The position numbers and the translations under genes were made by a program. A DNA stretch of 64,000 nt from Heliocidaris tuberculata (taxonomy: Eukaryota; Echinodermata; Echinoidea; Camarodonta; Echinometridae), in assembly GCA_025618425.1 (NCBI GenBank), contig CM046832.1:58408587-58472586 (forward strand), read 5' to 3'. Under the pieces are notes generated by a model. It had not been told where the DNA came from. It ran no database searches and saw only the letters and a list, made by a program, of their open reading frames with translations. Position 1 is the first letter of the stretch. Every line of letters begins with the position of its first letter. This document shows, piece by piece, positions 36,871-64,000 of the stretch.

Positions 36871-38536
36871 GTAATGGGAAACAGAGAGAGCGAGAGAACG
36901 AGAAAGACACAAATTGATTATAGATCTTTCTTGCGTCATCACATAATCTCCAATTAAGAGGATGAATACCTGCCAGGAATAGACAGTCTTTTGTGAATGT
37001 ACCGTTACTGTGCACAAGATAAAAGGCTTTTAGAAGGTGGATAGATCCCCAAGATGAAGTTTGGGTTGTGACAGCATATTAAAGGTTGAAAAATCTGAAA
37101 TGTATTTGGACTTTTAAAAAGGATGATGAATTCATGTAATATTCATGTACATCCTACTGTTATAAACTGCTTTTATGGGTACTCTTTTTGATTTTCGTAG
37201 TGGGTTTTTGTTGTTGTTAGTGTTATGGGCTAATTACTGTTGGCCCATGTTTATTTCTTCACTGCTGTATGGATTGATGTACCACTTCAAGTAGTGTTAT
37301 AAAAAGCTTTACCAGCATATTTTTTCTAGTGGCTTTAAAGGTAACAGATAGTTTTGGGAAGCCCTCAAAAACTTTTCGTGAGATTTCTTTGATTTTACTT
37401 AATAAATAGCAGGGTATTAACATAACTAAGATGCTGTGAAGTTTTTTCCTCCTCAAGTGAAATACTTATTGAATGAGAGGTGAAAAGTAATAAAAATCCC
37501 TGGCCCAAAAAAGAGGGGATGTAAATTAAAACAACGGCCACACACACTACTCACACGAGGATTGCTGTGTGTATAGAATCGCTACACATAGTGCGAGACG
37601 CTGGGTTCATTGTGCGGGGAACCTTCGGGTGGATATGGTCTTAGACTCTTAGCGTGAGGCAGTGAAAAGCCGTTTATACCAAGCGTTTCTTACAGATATT
37701 TACACTAAAATTTGTTCGAAATCGTGAATGGAATGTTAAATAATACATGTGTCTTATGATAAAAGGAGAATAGTATCTGAATATGTTAAATAAGTTTCTT
37801 GCCAGTATGAATTTTGCCACCGAGACTATCTATGGGCTTTAAGAAAAACCCTGAGAGTGTGTACCTGGGGGAAGAGGAAATGAGGAAGTGCCCCAAAATA
37901 GGCCTCTGTTGAGTGGTAGTAATTAATCCCTTTCAGACTTGATTCTATCTAAATGGAGTGTTTAGCTGAAGACTTCTTCAGTTAGGTCAGCCACCCAGAC
38001 CCAGTAGGGCAGGCAACTTGTACACTTTGTTTACATATAACTGATCCATATGACCAATTCCCTATTATCTTCTTTGTGAGTATTGAAGGAGAAGCCCAGT
38101 AATCCTCTTGACTAAAATCAATACTTTTCCATTGTTCCCCTTTTCCAGGTTTCCCCTCTTTTTGTTGAGCAGAGAGGAAGGAAAAGGCTTGTCTATTAAT
38201 AATGCAGCTGCTTCATCAACAAGTATTAAGTAGTTCATGATAAGCTTAAGTTAAATTTTGTTTTTGATGATGATGTTTGATATAAGTTAGAGGCGATAGA
38301 ATCAGTAGAATCAAATATTGCAAGTGCAACGTGACATGTAGGCCTGCTTTATATGTATTGGCTATAACCTACATGTATCAATAATTTCATGCTCCAGTTT
38401 TATTGTCGAGCAACAGTTTTGCATATTTCCCAAGAGATGGGTAAAAGTTACATTCGGTGAGCCTTGAAATTAAAAAGTAGAAATGGCAATCTGTCTACTG
38501 GAATCAACTTCTATTCTTTTGTTTGTTTATTCACTG

Positions 38537-38576
<40 letters not shown>

Positions 38577-39859
38577 CTATGAGTGACCACCAGCGTTGTG
38601 TTCGAGGAACACACATATATATGTATGTAATATATATATATATATAATATATATATAAGTGTATTATATACATGTATGTAGAAGCTGTAGGATGGCGGTC
38701 TTGCAACATGACAAGTTCTTGTAAATGTTTGTCTTTATGACAGATGTCACTCTTTCCTCACACATTTTCTCTGTCTGTCTGTCTCTCTCTCTCTCTATTT
38801 TTATGTCTTTCTTGCTGTTTTTAATATCTCTCTCTCTCTCTCTTTCTTTCTCTGTCTCCCTTTCTCTGTTGTTTTATTTCACTATATCTGTCTTGCTCAG
38901 TCTATCTCTTTCAGTCTGTCACTATGTCTGCCTGTATGTCTGTCTCTGCACATGATATATCTGTCTGTTTCTTTCCCTGTATATAATCAGCTCCTCTCTC
39001 CTTTTACTCACTCTCACCGGCTGTGCTTTCTCTCCCGGGTTCTCTATTTTAGTCCCTTCTGCCTGGCGTTTATTTTTTCCACCACCCTCCGGATGTTGGT
39101 TGATTATTAACAATATATGGGGATTGCAGCATCTGCATTGGCACTCCTTTTTGGTGTGCATTGCTTTTTATAGGACCGACTTTTAGGTGGATTCGCACTC
39201 GCAGAAATGTGAGATTTTAATGGCATGTTTTGTATGTCACCTCTTTTTTTGGCAGTCATTAACACATGGGGAAGAAAATGCCTCTTATCTGCAAGCACTG
39301 CACTTTCTACATATATGTTCTTATTGCATGTTCCTGAAAAAGGACTGGAACCTGAGCTTCTGAGGTTACTAGAAAGTGTGGAACATCTAGTGTTTCGACT
39401 TGCAAATCTTTGCACTAATCTTAAACTTTTAAAATATATTTAAGTAATAAGTAGTGTTGTAGATGTCAACAACAGCAACAACATTTAAAAAAAAAGTAAA
39501 TATTTATTTATCACAGATATATGCTAAAAGATTGCAGGAAAACAAAATCTGGAGTCTGGAGTTAAATTACTTCTCCTTCTACTTATTAATATTTGGATGG
39601 ACTTTTGAATTATAATGAATGTCATCTAGGCTTGTACATGTAGTTTAAAGTGAAGTGACTTAATATTGGTTATTCCATTTTAGGTCAGATTTAATGTTAG
39701 GGTAAGATATAATGTTTATTCAAGGACTGAAGTAAGGATATAACAATGACATGTTACATAATCTGAGCATGATTTCTATTGGCAATACAGTGGGGTCATT
39801 GAAAGTGCACTTGAGTTGATTTCTTTTTGCTCTTTTTTATTTATTTTTTTTCCTTGTAG
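36871..39859. other. Gene-free stretch rich in simple repeats
   Basis: Contains (AT)n at 38539-38576, further AT repeats at 38612-38660 and an interrupted TC/TG tract at about 38777-38950. A frame ending at 39443 has a leucine-rich, helix-like last 35 codons but no convincing splice sites. Nothing else is supported. Confidence 0.45.
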
Positions 39860-39910
39860 CCTGAACTTAATAGTCTTTAAGGAATTGGAGGAGCTACTTC
39901 AGATAATGAG
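39860..39910 (+). other. Candidate small exon upstream of the kinase gene
   Basis: The acceptor is a T-rich tract ending TTTCCTTGTAG and the donor reads ATGAG/GTAATC; together they frame 51 bases. One of three frames is open (leucine- and glutamate-rich, with two split bases at the 3' side), but it does not continue in the frame that looks most protein-like in the 42739 exon. A 5'-UTR exon of the kinase, or chance, are both possible. Confidence 0.22.
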
Positions 39911-42738
39911 GTAATCACACTTCAGCTTCCTTCTAGAAGTACAATCACTGTCCATTCTCTTTGTTTAGCTGTGATGGAACAAGCTATATGATTTAGACAC
40001 AACAGACCGGTAATTGTAGGGCCAAAGGCATTTGGTGAAGACGAAGGAAGTTGTGGAATATGTAGGCCTCCCCCTGGAGATAGGAAATACAGACATACTC
40101 TTGCAGATGTTGGGTAAGAAGCAGCTGGTGAAATTTGTCCATCTTCTGCTCTACTGCAGTATAAAGTACACATAGCCCTACCTGCAGGCCTACATGAAAA
40201 CAGCATTATCTCTTTTTTTGATTAATTTTTCTGTAAAAAGAAAAATTAAAAAAAATCATTCTGGTTATTTTTCTTTATTTTTGTGGCCTTTCAGAGCTTT
40301 TTGACATATTTTCCAGAGTTCAATTTTTTTTTTCTACTTCTGATTCAATTGAATCTTATTGTCATTATTCCCAATAATTCTTAACTTAGATACTTATACA
40401 TTTTTAAACCATCACCTGTGGATACTAGCTTGCTTCTGTATATTAGCTGATGGGAATGATACAGTTCAGTTGTCAACATTGCCTATTACATGGCAAACCT
40501 TTGTAGGCTGAGGCCTGTATGGTTTGCATTTGTTCAGCCACTTTTCAATTTCCATTATCAAGTATGCAATTCTTTCACTGTTGTCCTTTCATTTTGAATG
40601 AATGTATTTATTATGTATTCATGAACACACTTTCAATAAAAGAAGCAGACATGGTGCGCCCACTCAATGTCAACAAATGAAATGAATGTACAGCCAAGGA
40701 GTTATCACAAGTCTGGCTTCAACTTTACGAGGTGACTCATTGTGTATAATGTACTTCGAGTGCCACGCATGTAGACGACTTGGCCACATGCATTGACGCA
40801 TGGTTGTGTAGAAAGCCTCGCATGCATGCGTATAGCTGGACAGGTTGTTGTGTCTTTCCTCCCATTTAGCGCTAATTTCCAGGTAATGAGCGACCGCCGT
40901 TATGCAGACAGGTTCGTTAACAATCTGGGAGCTTAGGAGGGATGTCATAGGCAGGCGAACATGAAGGATGCTCTTGCTGTGTTGTTGTCATTGAATGTGA
41001 CCTAATGAGGAACAAGACTTTTTGTCTTTGACTCGCAGTGGAAGGGTATCTGCCATTCTGTTGTCGAGGTGATCTCATTTAGAACAAATCTTTTGGTCTA
41101 CAGTTATTTTTGCCTGTTGGATGTTTATTAAAAACAGGCTGTCTTGAAGATGACCCATAGTAAGGAACAAGACTTTTGTTTTTGACTTGTACTGCAAGCA
41201 CATCTGCCATTCTGTTGTCTAGGTGATCTCATTTAGAACAAATTTATTTGTTTACGGTTGTTTTTCCCTTTGGGATGATCATTGAAAACAAGCTGTCTTG
41301 TTTTTAATTTGCGCTGTGTTCTTACTTTCTGGTTAAAGCCAATTTTTTGAGTCTTATAAACTGAAGCTTTATTTTGTGAAAACATTTTTAAAAATGTCTT
41401 TAAATTGTTATCATGCAATTTCTATGGGATTTTGCATACTTTGGGCTAGCTACATGTAGATGCAAACAAAATAGGGAAGACTTGCTGCAAACTGCATAAT
41501 CTGAAAATCACCAGCACAGATACATACATATGGGACAGTGATGCAAGTAGACAACCTGTGTGGCCTGGACATAGTCCTGACATTTTTGGAATACCTTAGT
41601 TTGCTCAGCAATTTCACATTTCAAGTCGGAATCACTGGGCAGATGCTATTTATTTAAATACATATTGGTGAAAATTGTGTTGGATTCTTTCAGCATTTAT
41701 TTGTTATTCTTGCGAGAACTCAAGGTTATCTGCGCAGAATGATCATGAAAGGACAATCCTAATTGCTGTCCAAGTAGGCGAAATGCAGATATTGGAGCAG
41801 AAACAACATCCAATGTGTGTTTGCTGAATGATTGCCACATCTTCATTTTTTTATCTGTATGATTGGAATACACAGGATTTCACATGAATTGATAACTAAT
41901 GGAATAGTTTGAAATAAGGGTAATATTGTCCCCATGCCGCCACTCCGTGTTGGAAATGTGGACACGTGGATTAGAATTGATCAACATTTATATTGTATAG
42001 CCATAGGATAAGATACAAACTTGTGTATGTTATTGATGGGTTCAATGTACGATGCACATGTTATATATGGAAGACACCAAAACCTGCTGTATTGTGAAGC
42101 AAGGTCACTACTTTTCTATCAAAAGTTACCCCAATCAATAGAATGAAGGTTGTTGACATTGAGCAACTGATATAGATAGCAAGGAGATGAGATGAGATTC
42201 TACTAAGCATAGTACATGTACTAGTCACTCAATTATTAATGTCTCTTTTCAACATTTGAACTTGTGATATAGAGGAGTTTTTACTCTGATATAATATTCA
42301 TACTGTCAGATTTATTCAGGTTGTATTTTGAAGTAAAGTGTTTGGGAGTGAGACTATAATTGGTACTGCCTAGTGTATTACTGGCATTGGCTTTTGCATG
42401 GTAAACAAGAAGTTTGGTCCTCTAGAAATCATAGGATGTGGCCATTTTATGACTTTGTCTGGAATAACTGATTAATAAACTGGGATTTTAGATCGCAAGT
42501 GCAAAGTTCCATAAAAGCCAGGATTCTGTTAATATTGGGAAACATTTCAAAAATATATTTTTTGAAACTTCTACTTATAGGTACATGTATGTCTATTTTA
42601 GTGTAGTGGATAGTTATGGATCATCATGAATGGACAAAGCCACCAAATGAAAAGTAGGAGATGTCTTTCTAAATACCAAAGAATTTTCATTGTTTAAAAA
42701 CTCTTTATCTTTTTCTCTTCCCCATACTTTTCTTCCAG
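39911..42738. other. Gene-free stretch before the kinase exon, with a tandem duplication
   Basis: Holds the 155-base tandem duplication at 41000-41303, listed separately, and a GC-richer repeat-free block at about 40640-40990. It is probably the intron preceding the first coding exon (inference from the acceptor at 42738). Confidence 0.45.
41000..41303. repeat. Two-copy tandem duplication, about 155-bp unit
   Basis: AGGAACAAGACTTTTTGTCT at 41008 recurs as AGGAACAAGACTTTTGTTTT at 41163. Both are followed by TCTGCCATTCTGTTGTC, AGGTGATCTCATTTAGAACA and a CAGGCTGTCTTG / CAAGCTGTCTTG end. Confidence 0.85.
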
Positions 42739-43120
42739 GCAGCCAAGAGTATCACCGTATCCATCCAAGCACTTGTAGACCAACTGGAACTCGCCATGAT
42801 GTCTTCTGTGCATCAGCTCCTCATGCAGCTTTGGCCCTAGTAGAGTGAAACTTCACCAGACCGACACTGCTGAAATTTTAAAAACTTCATCAAGATTGCA
42901 TGGACCTAAGGGAAAGTAATAGTGCAGGACAGGTCAAATAGTTATTCTTGAACCTTTGGAAAACAGACGATACCTGGATCAATTTCTTTTGTACCTTGCA
43001 CTTGATGACTGCATCATCATAAGGCTGGAAGAGATCTAACCTACGGAGGGTTTACACCCTGTATGTAGCATTCCGTTTGTTCTTTTTCTGGTGGCTGTAG
43101 GGGACGAAGACTGAAGCATA
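42739..43120 (+). other. CDK17: 5'-UTR part of the first coding exon of the PCTAIRE kinase
   Basis: A long pyrimidine tract ending TTTTCTTCCAG (AG at 42737-42738) makes a strong splice acceptor 382 bases before the start codon, so this is probably not the transcription start. A TGA at 43112-43114, in frame with the ATG at 43121, supports that ATG as initiator. The leader holds upstream ATGs; those at 42796 and 42799 open a short frame ending with TAG at 42838-42840. That frame is also open back to the acceptor, giving about 33 codons. It is therefore either a uORF or the end of an alternative product. The UTR role is inferred; the acceptor and stops are seen. Confidence 0.6.
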
Positions 43121-62292
<19,172 letters not shown>

Positions 62293-62393
62293 TAATTTTT
62301 AAAATAAAGAGAACCTCTTGATCAATGAAAGAGGGAAATTCTTAATGACATATGGTACATTGTAAAACCAGAAACCCTAAAAATTAAAGGGAA

Positions 62394-62975
62394 ATCCAAC
62401 CTTAGTGGTAAGTTGTTCTGAACGAAAGCGAAAAAATCAGAGAAGCAGACTGGTGAAAGTTGGAACAAAATCGGACAAGCAAAAAGAAAGTTATGAATTT
62501 TGGAAAGTTGTAGTCACTGTATGTAAGGGAATTTCAAATTGGCCAAATTAGGAATGTTACTGTGATGTAGTGGCAGACAACCCCCATTTGTGCCAACTCA
62601 CAAAATGAGTATAATGTAATATTTCCCAAATGTATTACTCAGTAGGATCTTTTCTTTTACGAGGACCAATAACAATATGCTATCTCCAATATATTTTGAG
62701 TACTACCCCGAGGGAAAAAGCGCTTTGGAGGAAACCACAAATCAATGATATTTTAGTATTCGAAAAACAGGAGAGTTGACTGCCAATATGTCACAATCGA
62801 CTCACCAAAATTGCCCGTTTGAGATTTGCATAGATTTAGTAATCTCATTTTTCAAGCGTCCTTAACTTTCTTATTCCTTGTCGGATTTCTTTCAAACTTT
62901 CACCATCCTGTATATCTTATTTTTCTGCTTTCACACAAGGCATCTTATTATTTTTAAGGTTGGATTGTCTTTTAA
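62394..62975 (-). mobile_element. TTAA-flanked MITE family B, copy 2 (intron after exon 7)
   Basis: 582 bases between TTAA at 62394-62397 and 62972-62975. The ends are TTAAAGGGAAATCCAACCTT and, read inward, TTAAAAGACAATCCAACCTT. It is reversed relative to the copy at 14350-14938, with the same interior order of segments. It begins 178 bases after exon 7. Confidence 0.85.
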
Positions 62976-64000
62976 GATACACAAACCTTTCTGTTATTAG
63001 ATACATGTATGGTATTATAAAGTGGTGTGAAGAGGAGGTTATGCCTTAATTAGCTTAATTGGACCTTCTTCAAAATCCTTCGCCAAGATAATAAGAAATG
63101 AGAACGTGTGGGTTTTCTTTCATAAAACATGTTTTGATGCATACTGCAGTCACTAATTGCTCTTGAGGGCATAATATAGAACAATGTCTGTATGTGGATG
63201 TACATGTAGCCTTTGAGACAGAGTCAAGGGTATGATTAACATTGGATAGTGTTATAACAGCAGCTTACATCAGAAGAAATTTGTTGTTCTGTCTATATTC
63301 CCCTTCATTCATACAAACATAATTCTATTTCCCATACCCTTGAGCCATATTTCATTTTTTTTTCTCCTTGGCCTCTTTTACTTTCTCTCCCATCCTTGCA
63401 CCAATCATTTCTGTATCTATCTCTTTCTGTCTTCCTCTTTCCTTATGATTCTTATGAAATTTTCCTTTCTGTTTCATTCTCTTCCTGTATTTGTATTTCC
63501 TTCCCTCTCTCACTCTCTCTGTCTGTCTCTCTCTTTCTCTTTCTGTCTCTCTGTCTCTCTTTCTGTCTCTGTCTGTCTCTATCTCTTTGTCTCTCTGTCT
63601 GTCTCTGTCTATCTCTGTCTCTTTCTCTTTGACTTTCTCTGTCTCTGTCTGTCTCTGTTTCTCTTTCTAATCTCTCTCCAATTGTGCTATTTGTTACTGT
63701 TTCTGTTTTGCATACTTCTCCCACTCTTTTTGAAAATTGTTTATGTGTACTTCTCCCACTCATCTCTATTTATATATACCCTTCATGAATATTTGTCTTT
63801 ATATTCCACATACTAAGAATCTTGCTGTTAGATTGGTCAGAAGGTAATCACATGATAAAACGTAGTTTTCCCCATTGAATCACCCGTGAAGAAAAGTTTG
63901 TGACCTTGACAGACATAGTACTTATGTGTTTCGCTGATCTCTTCAGTCCATATAAAGTCACAATGCGTTATCAATATTTTAGGTATACGCGCGAAATGGA
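62976..64000. other. Start of kinase intron 7 (incomplete)
   Basis: No exon supported. It contains an interrupted TC/TG simple repeat at about 63488-63680, which produces a long low-complexity Ser/Leu/Cys frame that is not a gene. Confidence 0.5.
63488..63680. repeat. Interrupted (TC)n/(TCTG)n microsatellite
   Basis: About 190 bases of TCTCTG/TCTCTT units on the + strand. Confidence 0.9.

Noticed and set aside
39300..39443. Leucine-rich frame that looks helical
   Set aside because: No convincing acceptor or continuation; nearby frames are equally open.
63340..63816. 158-codon forward frame and reverse partner
   Set aside because: Produced by the TC/TG simple repeat; composition is almost only Ser, Leu, Cys, Phe, Val (or Arg/Asp/Gln/Glu on the other strand).
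63981..64000. Possible next kinase exon at the right edge (AG followed by GTATACGCGCGAAA)
   Set aside because: Would read G-I-R-A-K-W after the DFG glycine, where the family has G-L-A-R-A-K; it is one residue short, the pyrimidine tract is weak, and the window ends before it can be tested.

Overview
The window is nuclear DNA of a marine invertebrate animal, most likely an echinoderm such as a sea urchin. The evidence is AT-rich, intron-dominated sequence, GT-AG introns of 0.6 to 8.4 kb, very frequent TACATGTA/ACATGTAC words, many short inverted-repeat transposons and (CT)n microsatellites. The organism call is inference from sequence style. No bacterial-type gene, rRNA, confident tRNA or CRISPR array was seen.

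Only one protein-coding gene can be firmly supported. It is the 5' part of a PCTAIRE-type cyclin-dependent kinase (CDK16/17/18 family, closest in remembered sequence to vertebrate CDK17) on the + strand. Seven coding exons (43121-43265, 51633-51763, 52353-52472, 55019-55190, 58154-58248, 60073-60135, 62092-62215) join in frame to 283 codons plus one base. They run from the initiator Met to the DFG motif, and the rest of the kinase lies beyond the right edge. The first coding exon follows a strong splice acceptor at 42738, so at least one 5' non-coding exon lies upstream. Candidates with good splice signals are 22349-22498 and 39860-39910.

Positions 1-42738 hold no recognisable gene and may be upstream DNA or a long 5'-UTR intron. 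They carry a dense layer of non-autonomous mobile DNA: a 2.6-kb element with nine copies of a 15-mer near its ends (5593-8197); a four-copy family of about 380-bp TTAA-flanked MITEs; a nested SINE/repeat/MITE stack (13835-15259) with a second copy of its core inside another TTAA element (32733-33982); a 1.66-kb element containing a palindrome of about 530 bp (27797-29453); a palindromic-unit minisatellite (16820-17205); and smaller foldback elements. The kinase introns hold a 1.3-kb foldback element with 15-17 bp direct repeats (43361-44676), further TTAA MITEs, tandem duplications and a possible recursive splice site (50726/50727).

The most interesting material is structural: long inverted repeats and repeat arrays at transposon ends, rather than a new protein system.
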